64,000 nucleotides of DNA from Rathayibacter rathayi. Its GTDB lineage: Bacteria > Actinomycetota > Actinomycetes > Actinomycetales > Microbacteriaceae. The stretch is from positions 1,426,001 to 1,490,000 of the forward strand of contig NZ_CP028129.1 in the NCBI RefSeq assembly GCF_004011095.1, read 5' to 3'. Position numbers and translations under genes: made by a program. The notes below the pieces were generated by a model. That model was given only the letters and a program-made list of their open reading frames with translations, did no database searches and had not been told where the DNA came from. Below are positions 17,022 through 25,597 of the stretch, piece after piece. Positions within the stretch are counted from its first letter, which is position 1, and every line of letters begins with the position of its first letter.

Positions 17022-17075
17022 GCAGTGTCTCCTCCACGGGCAGTGGCTCCTCCACAGGCAATGTCTCCTCCACAG
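17022..17075. repeat. 18-nt direct repeat, three units
   Basis: Three near-identical 18-nt units (gcagtgtctcctccacgg and variants) run from 17022 to 17075, followed by a 10-nt partial copy. They lie 77 nt before the HNH gene and could affect its promoter spacing. Confidence 0.8.
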
Positions 17076-17152
17076 GCAGTGTCGGAGGTCGAGTTGTCCG
17101 GATCTGACGGCTTCGGGGGCCGGATGTCGGTGGTCGCTGGTTCAATACAAGT

Positions 17153-18502
17153 ATGACGGATAACAGGCAGCAGGGACTCGAGGAGGTCCGCACCCTCGGC
17201 GACCACGCGGCGCGGCTCGCCCGCTCCGCTGCTCCACTACACCTCGCCTCCGCCGAGGCCCTACACGCGGCCTACACGGCAGCGCTGCGCTGCCCAGAGG
17301 CGTTCGCGCGCGGTGGATCGCCCCGGGAGTCTCACGATCTCGTCGAGCGCTCAGTCCGGGCCGAGCTGGCCGTCGCACTGAACGTGTCCGAGCGCGTGGC
17401 CACCCGAGAACTCGAGCACGCCCGACTGCTGGTCGAGCACCTGCCGCGCACTCGCGCCGCCCTGGCCGAGGCACGCCTGCGGTGGGAGGCGGGTCAGCTC
17501 ATCTGCGGAGTCGCCGCGACCCTGCCCGCCGCCTCTCTCGCAGCGTTCGACGAGCGCGCCGCGGGACTAGCGGTCGAGATGACGCCGACTCAGCTGCGCC
17601 GACGCCTCGCTCGGCTCCGCGACGAGCTGCACGACGTCCCCCTCGCGGATCGGCATGCCCGCGCTCGTGAGGACCGCGCCGTCTGGGTCTCACCCGAACA
17701 CGACGGCATGGCGACACTCTGCGCGACCCTCCCCGCTCCGATCGCGCTCGGCGCGCTCGCTCGGCTCGACCGGATCGCGCGGACGCTCCGCGACGGCACC
17801 GACAGCACCGACGGCACCGACGGCACCGGCAGCACCTCGGGCGCCCCTGCGGACGGGCGCACGCTCTCGCAACTGCGGGCCGACGCCCTCGCCGACCTGC
17901 TCTGCGACGGCGATGTGTCCGGCACGGTACCGGGCGACAAGCGTCCGCGCACGTTCGCCCCCGGCATTCGCGCCGAGGTCCGCCTGACCCTCGCCGCGAG
18001 CACCGCGGCTGGTCGCAACGAGGCTCCGGCCGAGCTGGACGGCTACGGATTCGTCCCCGCCGGCATCGCCCGCGACCTCCTCGGAGCAGACGCCATGATC
18101 ACTCCCGTACTCACCCGGCCCGGCACCGGTGCGATCGTGTCCGTTGGACGCACGCACCGCCTCCCTCCCCCGCGGATGCGCCTCGCCCTGCAACTGCGAG
18201 ACCGGACCTGCCGCTTCCCCGGCTGCACCCGGCCCGCCGCGAGCGCCGAGGCCGACCACACCCTCGAGTGGCGTCACGGAGGAGCCACCGCCCTGCACAA
18301 CCTGGCATCGCTCTGCGTCGCGCACCACCACGTCCGTCACGGCGACCGCTGGAGCTACACCCTCCACCCCGACGGTGCGGCCGACTGGACCACTCCAACG
18401 GGCCGCCGCGTCGTCACCCGGCCGCCCGATCCGCCCGCGCCGCCCCCGCCTCCCGCGTCGACGCGCATGCCGAGCTTCGTCGATGCCCCGCCCCCGTTCT
18501 GA
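17153..18502 (+). CDS. DUF222 / HNH endonuclease-domain protein (13E12 repeat type)
   Basis: 449-aa protein of the large actinobacterial family with an N-terminal DUF222 helical region (about residues 40-330) and a C-terminal HNH nuclease (CRFPGCTRP, ADHTLEWRHGGAT, NLASLCVAHHHVRH). The HNH cysteines and histidines are intact. A low-complexity D/G/T/S run around residue 220 interrupts the DUF222 domain. The family occurs in many copies per genome and is often exchanged between strains; its biological function is not established. The ATG at 17153 follows a repeat-bearing promoter. Confidence 0.88.
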   Translation: MTDNRQQGLEEVRTLGDHAARLARSAAPLHLASAEALHAAYTAALRCPEAFARGGSPRESHDLVERSVRAELAVALNVSERVATRELEHARLLVEHLPRTRAALAEARLRWEAGQLICGVAATLPAASLAAFDERAAGLAVEMTPTQLRRRLARLRDELHDVPLADRHARAREDRAVWVSPEHDGMATLCATLPAPIALGALARLDRIARTLRDGTDSTDGTDGTGSTSGAPADGRTLSQLRADALADLLCDGDVSGTVPGDKRPRTFAPGIRAEVRLTLAASTAAGRNEAPAELDGYGFVPAGIARDLLGADAMITPVLTRPGTGAIVSVGRTHRLPPPRMRLALQLRDRTCRFPGCTRPAASAEADHTLEWRHGGATALHNLASLCVAHHHVRHGDRWSYTLHPDGAADWTTPTGRRVVTRPPDPPAPPPPPASTRMPSFVDAPPPF

Positions 18503-18510
18503 GTCCTCGG

Positions 18511-18538
18511 TTCTCAGTTCTCAGTTCTCGGTTCTCAG
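18511..18538. repeat. 7-nt tandem repeat after the HNH stop
   Basis: Four copies of ttctcag (one ttctcgg) start 9 nt after the HNH-gene stop and run into the last codons of the convergent amidase gene, whose stop is at 18535-18537. This is another short tandem repeat at a gene end. Confidence 0.75.
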
Positions 18539-20055
18539 TCCCTCTCCCATCCGGCGGCCAGCTCCAGCAGCACGAGATCCGCTCCCCGCGGACCCACGAG
18601 ACAGAGCCCTACCGGAGCGCCGTCGGCACTCAGTCCCGGCATCGAGAGCGCGGGATACCCGCCGATCCCGGCGATGCACGTCAGGCCGAGCGTCGCCGTG
18701 CGCGCTGCGTCGATCGTCTCCGCCGAGGCATCGAGGGCGGGCGCGACCGACGACGTCGAGGGCAGGAGTAGCACCCGTCCGTCCAGTGCCGCGTCGAGCG
18801 CCTCCCGGAAACCCGCCACCCGTGCTCGAGCAACCGCCTCTGCCTTCGCCTCCACCAGCGAGGCCGCGTCGAACCGCGCCTGCACGTCGGCGGCCAGGAC
18901 CCCCGGGTGCGCCGCCACCCAACCGCCGCTGGACCGCCACGCCTCCGCGGCCTGCACCAGCCGGAACGCCTCGAGCATCGCCGCGACCGGCGGCAGCGCC
19001 ACCTGGTCGGGATTCAGGCCCTCCACCGCCGCTCGGAACGCAGCGCCCACCCCCGCATCCACTCCGTCGAGCAGCGCCGGCGCCACGACGACCCCGCGGA
19101 TCGACGGACTCGGGGGCAGGCAGATGTCCGCCACCCGCTGGAGCGTCCCGAGATCCCGCGTCAGCCACCCCACCGTGTCGAAGCTTGGCGCCAGTGGCAG
19201 CAGCCCCTCGACGGACACCACACCGTGCGTGGTCCGAAGCCCCCACAGCCCCTGATACGACGCCGGCACCCGAATCGAGCCCGCCGTGTCGGTCGCGAGC
19301 CCGATCGCCGCCTGCCCGAGCGACACCGCAGTCGCCGGTCCGCTGGACGAGCCACCCGGGATCGCCCCCGGCACCGCCGGGTTCGGCGGAGTCCCGTAGC
19401 CGGAGTTTCGGCCGGCGATGCTGTACGCGAATTCATCGGTCTGCGCGATCCCGCGCACCGTCGCCCCGGCCCGGAGCAGGTGCCCGACGGCCGGAGCAGT
19501 CGCCGACTCGATCGGCGCCGCAGCCAGGTAGGCGGGCACCCCCGCGCCGATCCGCTGACCCTTGATCGCGAACACGTCCTTCACCGCCACGTCGACCCCG
19601 TTCAACACTCCGGCGCCGGCGGCCGGCACGAGCGGCGCGCCGACCGCCCGCCAGACACGAGGGTCGAGGGCCTGCGCGGGCGCCTGCACCTGCGCCGCGC
19701 GCACCCGCCAGGTCCCGCCCTCGCGCATCCACAGCTGCGTGACGAGCCCTCGGCCACCGTGGGCCGGCGCGTTCACGCTCACCACGAGCGCCGTATCCGC
19801 GTCGATCGCCCGTACGTGCACCTCGACCAGCTCCCTCGCGGGTGCTCCCCCGCGGCGTCCCCGGAAGCCGGTGATCGCCGCATGCCCGACGAGCAGCCCA
19901 GAGGCATCCCCCCGCAGGGTCGTCGGCGCGTCCAGGAAGGCGTCCGCGAGCGCCGCGATATCGTCCGCCGCCAGCGCCGCCTCGTACGCTTCGACCGCGT
20001 CAACCAGGCCCGACGGCAGCACGCCCTCCAGTGTCGTCACCCGCGCATCAGGCAT
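18535..20055 (-). CDS. Amidase with N-terminal AtzH-like domain
   Basis: 506 aa. Residues 1-125 form a small alpha+beta domain of the NTF2/AtzH-like kind (YEAALAADDIAALADAF, then GHAAITGFRG and TQLWMREGGTWRV). The rest is an amidase-signature hydrolase with the Lys-Ser-Ser triad: GVDVAVKDVF, GGSSSGPATAV and ATDTAGSIRVPAS. Relatives hydrolyse small amides such as allophanate or biuret-type ureides. The start overlaps the stop of the broken acetamidase gene by 8 nt, so the two were once co-translated. Nitrogen scavenging from ureides is the likely role; the substrate is not identifiable. Confidence 0.82.
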   Translation of the reverse strand: MPDARVTTLEGVLPSGLVDAVEAYEAALAADDIAALADAFLDAPTTLRGDASGLLVGHAAITGFRGRRGGAPARELVEVHVRAIDADTALVVSVNAPAHGGRGLVTQLWMREGGTWRVRAAQVQAPAQALDPRVWRAVGAPLVPAAGAGVLNGVDVAVKDVFAIKGQRIGAGVPAYLAAAPIESATAPAVGHLLRAGATVRGIAQTDEFAYSIAGRNSGYGTPPNPAVPGAIPGGSSSGPATAVSLGQAAIGLATDTAGSIRVPASYQGLWGLRTTHGVVSVEGLLPLAPSFDTVGWLTRDLGTLQRVADICLPPSPSIRGVVVAPALLDGVDAGVGAAFRAAVEGLNPDQVALPPVAAMLEAFRLVQAAEAWRSSGGWVAAHPGVLAADVQARFDAASLVEAKAEAVARARVAGFREALDAALDGRVLLLPSTSSVAPALDASAETIDAARTATLGLTCIAGIGGYPALSMPGLSADGAPVGLCLVGPRGADLVLLELAAGWERD

Positions 20056-20913
20056 AGAAGTCCGCCGTCAGGACGCGAGCGTGCACGCCCTTCACGAGGT
20101 CGACGACCTGCGAGATGTCGAAGTCCGTGGCCGCGCTGAGGTAGGCGTAGGCGTGTCCCGGATCCATGCCGTAGCGCGCGACCAGCAGCGCGATCGCCGC
20201 GCGGACGCACTTCTGCACCGCCGCGTCGAGGTCCTCGTCGAGACCGGTGGGCACGAGGAACTCTTGCGTCTCCCCCATCGGCCCGGCCAGCTCCCCGAAC
20301 GCCGCCAGCGCCTCGTCGCGCGGCACGACCTCCAAGCGCACCCGGACCCGCAGGCTCGCCTCCATCGCCATCAGCGCTACCTCGCCGTCGCCCTGAGCGA
20401 AGTGTGGATCACCGACGTACGCGAGCGCGCCGGGCACCTGCACCGGCAGGTAGAGGCTCGTGCCCGCGGTGAGCAGGGCGATGTCGATGTTGCCACCGTG
20501 CGCACCGGGCGGCACCGAATGCGGACGCTCCCCGCCCGCAACGGCGACACCCATGATTCCCAGGAACGGCCGGAGTGGGAACCGCGCGGCCCGCTCCCCA
20601 CATGCGGCCCGTCCGCCGCGGCGTCGCGGAACGGCCCCTCGGCGGCGAGCGCGATCGCGTCCCGCAGCACTCCCGCCGGAGCGACCCCGTAGCGGCCGAA
20701 GAAAGCGACCGGGTCCCGGCCCTGATCCTCGAGCATCCCCTCGTGGCTGAGGGTGTCGATGACGACCTCGGCCCCGGAATCAACGCTGTGCACCGGCGCA
20801 TCGGCCGCGCAGGGAAGCCGCCCCCACAGCACAGACCCCGGCTCGACCGGCAGGTAGTCTACGCCCGTCGGGATGCCCTCGCCGGGCTGCATCGCCCACT
20901 CCGCCTGCCGCAT
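20048..20913 (-). pseudogene. Acetamidase/formamidase, internally deleted and frameshifted
   Basis: The N-terminal part (from ATG 20913: MRQAEWAMQPGEG, WGRLPCAADAP, SHEGMLEDQGRDP, ADGPHV) and the C-terminal part (FPLRPFLGIMGVAV, SVPPGAHGGNIDI, GDPHFAQGDGEV, TDFDISQVVDLVKG) of an FmdA-type amidase lie in different frames. They switch near 20555-20600. In addition, the stretch that normally links ADGPHV to the FPLRPF segment is missing (I estimate 80-100 residues from family memory). The gene is almost certainly inactive. It precedes the amidase with an 8-nt overlap. Confidence 0.8.
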
Positions 20914-21030
20914 GGGACTCCACCTCTGCGCGGCCTGTCCACGCCATCCGACCCTAACGACATCGTGTTTCAAGCAGGTGCACCCCGTGTGACACGATTC
21001 TCCAGACTCGCCCCCGACGACAGGACTCCC

Positions 21031-21741
21031 GTGTTCCACAGCCTGCGCACCCGCACCGAGGACGCGACCCTCGGCCTGATGCTCGCCCTCACCTTCTCGA
21101 CCGGCGTCGTCGACGCCGTCGGCTACGTCGGGCTCGATCGCATCTTCGCGGGCAACATGACCGGCAACGTCGTCATCCTCGGCATGGCCCTCTCCGGCGC
21201 GGCCGACCTGCCCGTGATCGGTCCCCTGATCGCGCTCGGGGCCTTCATGATCGGCGCCGTGATCGGTGGCCGGGTGCTCCGCCCAGTGAAGAAGGGCTGG
21301 ACCTCCCGCTCGACCTGGCTGTTCGCGGTGGTCGGGATCCTGCTGGGCGCTCTGGCGATCGCGCTCGCCGTGGTACCCGAGCGCCCAGAACCGCTCGCCC
21401 TCAGCGTCACCGGCGTCCTCGGCGCAGCAATGGGTCTCCAGGCAGCGACCGCGCGCCACCTCGCTGTGAAGGACGTCACGACCGTCGTCGTCACCTCGAC
21501 CATCACCGGCCTCGCCGCCGACTCGCGCCTGGCCGGCAGCCCGGGTCAGCCCTGGTTCCGCCGCGCCGCCGCCATCGCCCTCATCGCCGCGGGCGCCGGC
21601 GTCGGAGCGCTCGCCCTACTCGTCGGACTCTGGTTCGGCCTCGCCGTCGCCGCCGTGATCACCCTCGTCGCGACACTCCTCGGCGAGCTCGTCGTCCACT
21701 CCCGCTACGCCGCCGCCACTCCCGCCGACACCGCAGTATGA
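21031..21741 (+). CDS. DUF1275 (YoaK-like) membrane protein
   Basis: 236 aa with about six predicted transmembrane helices and the family pattern STGVVDAVGYVGLDRIFAGNMTGN near the N-terminus, a polar turn, and AAMGLQAATARHLAVKDVTTV in the second half. DUF1275 proteins are probable inner-membrane transporters of unknown substrate. Candidate GTG starts in frame are 20965, 20989 and 21031. I prefer 21031 (VFHSLRTRTEDATLG) because an AGGA lies 6 nt upstream and the family usually starts there. It is divergent from the broken acetamidase gene. Confidence 0.8.
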   Translation: MFHSLRTRTEDATLGLMLALTFSTGVVDAVGYVGLDRIFAGNMTGNVVILGMALSGAADLPVIGPLIALGAFMIGAVIGGRVLRPVKKGWTSRSTWLFAVVGILLGALAIALAVVPERPEPLALSVTGVLGAAMGLQAATARHLAVKDVTTVVVTSTITGLAADSRLAGSPGQPWFRRAAAIALIAAGAGVGALALLVGLWFGLAVAAVITLVATLLGELVVHSRYAAATPADTAV

Positions 21742-21760
21742 CGTGGCCCGATGCAGCGCC

Positions 21761-22675
21761 TCAGCGCGGCACCTGTTGGCACTGCGGGCAGAGGTGCGAG
21801 GAGCGGTTCATGAACGGCACCCGGACGATCGCCTCGCCGCAGCGGGCGCAGGGCTTCCCCGTCTGCCCGTACGCGAGCAGGCTGTGCGAGAAGTAGCCGG
21901 AGGCACCGTTCACGTTCACGTACTGCGCGTCGAAGCTGGTGCCACCCTCGGCCAGAGCGCGCTCCAGCACCGAGCGGACCTCGGCGAAGAGTCGGCGGAT
22001 GCGCGCCTCGCCCAGCGACGAGCTCGGTCGCTCCGGGTGCAGCTCCGCCGCCCACAGCGACTCGTCCGCATAGATGTTGCCGATGCCGCTCACCAGCGTC
22101 TGATCGAGCAGCGCCCGCTTGATCCCGCTGGTCCGCCGCGCCAGTGCGGCGACGATCGCATCGAGATCGAAGGAGGCGTCGAGCGGATCGCGGGCGATGT
22201 GCGCCACTTGCGAGGGCACCGCGCGCAGCCAGTCTCCGACGCGCACGTCCTCACCCGCGAAGCCGCCGGGCGCGCCGTCCGCGGTCGGCACCAGAGCGTC
22301 GACAGCCATCGAGCCGAAGATCCGCTGATCGACGAAGTGCAGGGCGAGTTCGCCGTGCTCGGGGTGCTCGATCCCCACCCGGATGCGCGCGAGCCGCGGC
22401 AGCGCCGCATCCGCCGTACGCAACAGCACCTGGCCGCTCATCCCGAGATGCACCAGTAGCGCCTCATCGCGGCCCGCGGGCAGCCAGAGGAACTTGCCGC
22501 GCCGCACCGCCCCCTCGAGCCGGCGCCCGACCAGCAGGCGCTCGAAACTGCCGTGCGGATGCACATGACGCTTCAGCGAGCGCTCATCGACGATCTCGAC
22601 GCCGGTCACCAGCGATCCGGTGACCGCCGGCGCGAGGCCCGCGCGCACCACCTCGACCTCGGGCAGCTCGGGCAC
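21761..22675 (-). CDS. mutM: Formamidopyrimidine-DNA glycosylase
   Basis: Base-excision repair glycosylase/AP lyase for oxidised purines; 304 aa. The N-terminal PELPEVE supplies the catalytic proline and glutamate, the H2TH region has GIKRALLDQTLVSGIGNIYADE, and the C-terminal zinc finger CARCGEAI...CPQCQQ is intact. The GTG at 22675 gives the required proline at position 2 after processing; the frame continues upstream only into rnc. It starts 2 nt after the rnc stop, so the two are cotranscribed. Confidence 0.96.
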   Translation of the reverse strand: MPELPEVEVVRAGLAPAVTGSLVTGVEIVDERSLKRHVHPHGSFERLLVGRRLEGAVRRGKFLWLPAGRDEALLVHLGMSGQVLLRTADAALPRLARIRVGIEHPEHGELALHFVDQRIFGSMAVDALVPTADGAPGGFAGEDVRVGDWLRAVPSQVAHIARDPLDASFDLDAIVAALARRTSGIKRALLDQTLVSGIGNIYADESLWAAELHPERPSSSLGEARIRRLFAEVRSVLERALAEGGTSFDAQYVNVNGASGYFSHSLLAYGQTGKPCARCGEAIVRVPFMNRSSHLCPQCQQVPR

Positions 22676-22677
22676 GG

Positions 22678-23418
22678 TCAGTCCGATGCCGCGGGAGCGA
22701 CGGGCGCGATCGGAGTCGCCAGGCGCGTCCACGCATCCAGCGCGGCGGCCATCTCGGCGGCCTTCTTGCTGGTGCCCTCGCCGCGAGCGGTGACGAGTCC
22801 GCCGACGATCACGGTGGCGACGAACACCTTGTTGTGGTCGGGTCCGGTGGCCGCGATCTCGTAGCGCGGGGCCGGCGCACCGCGCTCGGCCGCCGCCTCC
22901 TGAAGGCTCGTCTTCGGGTCCATCGACACCCCGAAACGCAGCGGATCCGCGCGTAGCGGCGCGATCAGGCGCAGCACCAGGTCGCGCGCGGCGTCCGGTC
23001 CCGTGCCGAGGTACACGGCGCCGATGATCGCCTCGACCGTGTCCGCGAGGATCGACGCCTTGTCGCGGCCGCCGGTCAACTCCTCGCCACGGCCGAGCCG
23101 GAGGAACTCACCTAGGCCGATGCCGCGAGCGATCTCGGCAAGCGCGACGGTCGAGACCAGGCTCGCCCGGCGCTTGGCCAGATCGCCCTCACTGAGGGCC
23201 GGGTACTCGGTGTAGAGCATCACGGTCACCGCCTGCCCGAGGATCGAGTCGCCGAGGAACTCGAGGCGCTCATTATGCGGGATGCCCCCATGCTCGAAAG
23301 CGAACGACCGGTGCGTCAGGGCGAGTTCGAAAAGCTCACCGTCGAGGCTCACGCCGAGCGTGGCCTCCAGACGCGACCGGTCGTCGCTGGAGGGTCGTGC
23401 AGAGGTCTGGTTCACCAT
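22678..23418 (-). CDS. rnc: Ribonuclease III
   Basis: Double-strand-specific endoribonuclease for rRNA and mRNA processing; 246 aa. The catalytic signature NERLEFLGDSILG is near residue 49, the second acidic cluster DTVEAIIGAVYL near 127, and the C-terminal double-stranded RNA-binding domain runs from SLQEAAAERG to GTSKKAAEMAAALDA. It stands in the conserved yceD-rpmF-rnc-mutM order. Confidence 0.97.
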   Translation of the reverse strand: MVNQTSARPSSDDRSRLEATLGVSLDGELFELALTHRSFAFEHGGIPHNERLEFLGDSILGQAVTVMLYTEYPALSEGDLAKRRASLVSTVALAEIARGIGLGEFLRLGRGEELTGGRDKASILADTVEAIIGAVYLGTGPDAARDLVLRLIAPLRADPLRFGVSMDPKTSLQEAAAERGAPAPRYEIAATGPDHNKVFVATVIVGGLVTARGEGTSKKAAEMAAALDAWTRLATPIAPVAPAASD

Positions 23419-23443
23419 GACCGCGGGAGAGCGCGGGTCCGGA

Positions 23444-23647
23444 TCAGACGTCGGCGACCTTGCGGCCCTTGTACTCGAGGAACAGCGCGGTGCCCGCGGA
23501 GTCCTCGACGACCTTGGCGCGGTGGGGAAGGCTGTAAACGACCTTGCCGTTCTCGATGGTCTTGACCAGGGGCGGAACCTCCGCCTTCCACTGCGAACGG
23601 CGGGCGTGGGTGTTCGCGCGGGACTTCTTCCTCTTGGGAACAGCCAT
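23444..23647 (-). CDS. rpmF: 50S ribosomal protein L32
   Basis: 67-aa ribosomal protein starting [20 protein letters not shown], the standard L32 N-terminus. The usual C-terminal zinc-binding cysteines are absent, so this is the zinc-independent (C-minus) type. The ATG at 23647 is the only sensible start. It is placed 19 nt after the YceD gene stop and 25 nt before rnc. Confidence 0.96.
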   Translation of the reverse strand: MAVPKRKKSRANTHARRSQWKAEVPPLVKTIENGKVVYSLPHRAKVVEDSAGTALFLEYKGRKVADV

Positions 23648-23666
23648 GATTCTCTCTTCTCTACCT

Positions 23667-24242
23667 CTAGTCGGATTCGGTGCGGGCGGTCGCGCCCTCA
23701 CCGCTGTCTGCGGAAGCCGTGGCGTCTGCGAAGGCCGTCGCGGCCAGCGCATCCCACCGCGAGTCCCGCGGCGTCTCGGGATCGCGCGCAGTGGAATCGG
23801 CCAGCCGCTCCCCCGTGACGGGATCGAGGCCCGGACAGTCCGGCCGGCAGACCGGCTGGAACGGCAGCGACAGAACCACCGCATCCCTGACCAGAGGTTC
23901 AAGATCCACATGGTCGTCGTGAACCTCATAGTCGAAAGCTTCGTCAGAAGAGTACGCGAAAAGTTCCTGGAACTCGACATCGACAGGCAGGGAGATCTCC
24001 CTCAGGCACCGGCTGCACTCGCCGTCGGCCACGGCCGACACCTCGACACTGGCCAGGACGCCCTCGTGCACGGACTCGAGACGGACGTCGAGGTCAACGG
24101 CCGATCCCTGGCGGACCGCGACGATCCCCTCGCCGAACTGCTCCGGCGCCTCGAGCTCGAGGCGGTGCTCGCGCATCTCGCCCGGTCGCCTCACCAGGTC
24201 GCGCACGTTCACCGTGAACGGCGTCTTCTTGAAAGTAGTCAC
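23667..24242 (-). CDS. YceD/DUF177 family protein
   Basis: 191 aa, located directly before rpmF as in most bacteria. It shows the family core [21 protein letters not shown] with the C-x2-C pair and the later [10 protein letters not shown] cysteine pair. YceD-type proteins are linked to 23S rRNA accumulation and ribosome assembly. The start is a GTG at 24242 ([13 protein letters not shown]). The C-terminal 40 residues are low-complexity A/D/S/E. Confidence 0.88.
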   Translation of the reverse strand: MTTFKKTPFTVNVRDLVRRPGEMREHRLELEAPEQFGEGIVAVRQGSAVDLDVRLESVHEGVLASVEVSAVADGECSRCLREISLPVDVEFQELFAYSSDEAFDYEVHDDHVDLEPLVRDAVVLSLPFQPVCRPDCPGLDPVTGERLADSTARDPETPRDSRWDALAATAFADATASADSGEGATARTESD

Positions 24243-24258
24243 GAGAATCCAGTCTACT

Positions 24259-24322
24259 CAGGCTCGCCAGGCATCAGGCTCGCCAGGCATCAGGCTCGCC
24301 AGGCATCAGGCTCGCCAGGCAT
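24259..24322. repeat. 16-nt tandem repeat, four exact copies, ending at a stop codon
   Basis: caggctcgccaggcat is repeated four times at 24259, 24275, 24291 and 24307. The run abuts the TGA (24324-24322) of the minus-strand ABC binding-protein gene and fills the gap to the yceD start. Confidence 0.92.
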
Positions 24323-25467
24323 CAGGCGCCACCGGCCCGCAGAGTGACGTCGATCGGCGCGTAGTCCGCACCGCTCGTGTCGACACCCTCGTCGGCGAGT
24401 TCCGAGAGCGCCTTCTCGACGTACTCGTTCGAGTAGGCGGTGGCAGGCGGATCCGCGCTGATGATCGTCGCGCCGGTCTCGTTCTTCGTCGACTTCGCGA
24501 TGCCAACCGTCTGCTGCCAGGCGGCCTCGTCGACCATCCCGATGCCGTCTGTGGAGGGCCAGATCAGCTTGTTGACCTCGTTGGTCATCCACAGCTGATG
24601 GCTGGTGCCGAGAGTCGAGCCGGCCGCGGTGACGATGTCGGCCGCCTGCTGCGGATCGTCCTTCGCGAAGATCCAGCCCTTGATTGAGGCTTTGATGAAG
24701 GCCACCGTCTGCTGCGCGTAGGCGTCGTCGGAGAGCCTGGCAGCGTCCGCCCAGATCGCGTCCTGGAGCATCGCAGTGCCCACGTCGTTCCAGCTGATCA
24801 CGTTCAGGTCGTCGGGCTGGAAGAGGGCGCCCGTCACCGGGTTCACCGTCTCGAGGACCTGCGCGTACTCGTTGTAGGTCATCGCCTGTGCCGCGTCGAT
24901 GTCGCCCGCGAGGAAGCCGTTCATATCGAACTGCTGCTGCACGAGCGAGATGTCCTCCAGCGCGACGCCGTCCTTCTGCAGGCCGGCGAACAACTCCCAC
25001 TCGTTGCCGTGGCCCCAGCTGCCGACGCTCCTCCCGGCGAGGTCGGCGGGTGAGCTGATCCCGTTGTCCTTGAACGAGATCTGCGTGGTGGCGCTGCGCT
25101 CGAAGATCTGCGCGACATCGGTGATCTCGGCGCCCTGCTCGATCGAGCCGAGCACCTTCGGGACCCACGAGATCGCGTAGTCGGCGTCTCCCGAGGCGAG
25201 CACGTCCTGCGGGACGATGTCGCCTCCTCCCTCCGCGATGGTCACGTCCAGACCCTCGTCCGCGTAGTAGCCCTGGTCGAGCGCCGCGTAGTACCCCGCG
25301 AACTGCGCCTGGGCGACCCACTGCAACTGCAGGGTGACCGGCGTGAGGCCGCCGGAATCGGAGTCGGAGTCGGATCCTGAACCCGAGGTGGTGCAGCCGG
25401 TGAGCGCGAGGCCCACGGCCACGAAGGCAGCGGTCGTCGTCAGGGTGATACGGATGGGTCGATTCAT
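24322..25467 (-). CDS. ABC transporter substrate-binding lipoprotein (NMT1/THI5-like)
   Basis: 381-aa exported lipoprotein: signal peptide with lipobox LTGC at residues 22-25, then a Ser/Asp/Gly linker, then an NMT1/SsuA-type binding fold (LQLQWVAQAQFAGYYAALDQGYY, GGGDIVPQDVL, GSWGHGNEWELF). This subgroup binds pyrimidine-like or similar small heterocycles, which suits the upstream hydantoinase genes. Its permeases are broken and no ATPase gene is in the window, so transport is doubtful unless another system supplies them. It is last in the operon that starts at 29732. Confidence 0.87.
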   Translation of the reverse strand: MNRPIRITLTTTAAFVAVGLALTGCTTSGSGSDSDSDSGGLTPVTLQLQWVAQAQFAGYYAALDQGYYADEGLDVTIAEGGGDIVPQDVLASGDADYAISWVPKVLGSIEQGAEITDVAQIFERSATTQISFKDNGISSPADLAGRSVGSWGHGNEWELFAGLQKDGVALEDISLVQQQFDMNGFLAGDIDAAQAMTYNEYAQVLETVNPVTGALFQPDDLNVISWNDVGTAMLQDAIWADAARLSDDAYAQQTVAFIKASIKGWIFAKDDPQQAADIVTAAGSTLGTSHQLWMTNEVNKLIWPSTDGIGMVDEAAWQQTVGIAKSTKNETGATIISADPPATAYSNEYVEKALSELADEGVDTSGADYAPIDVTLRAGGA

Positions 25468-25499
25468 GAGTCCTCCTGGTGCGGTCTGCGGGAAGTGAG

Positions 25500-25590
25500 T
25501 CGGGAGAAAAAGTAAGGCGAGGGGAAAAAACTAGGCGAGAGAAAAACGAGGCGAGAGAAAAAAGTAAGGCGGGGGAAAAACTAGGTGGTC
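25500..25590. repeat. Degenerate purine-rich tandem repeat
   Basis: About five imperfect units of roughly 15-18 nt with the pattern ggcgagagaaaaa(c/g) fill the gap between the permease remnant and the start of the binding-protein gene. The A-tracts stand out in this GC-rich sequence. They lie downstream of the permease stop and 30 nt before the next ATG. Confidence 0.7.
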
Positions 25591-25597
25591 GAGTCAC

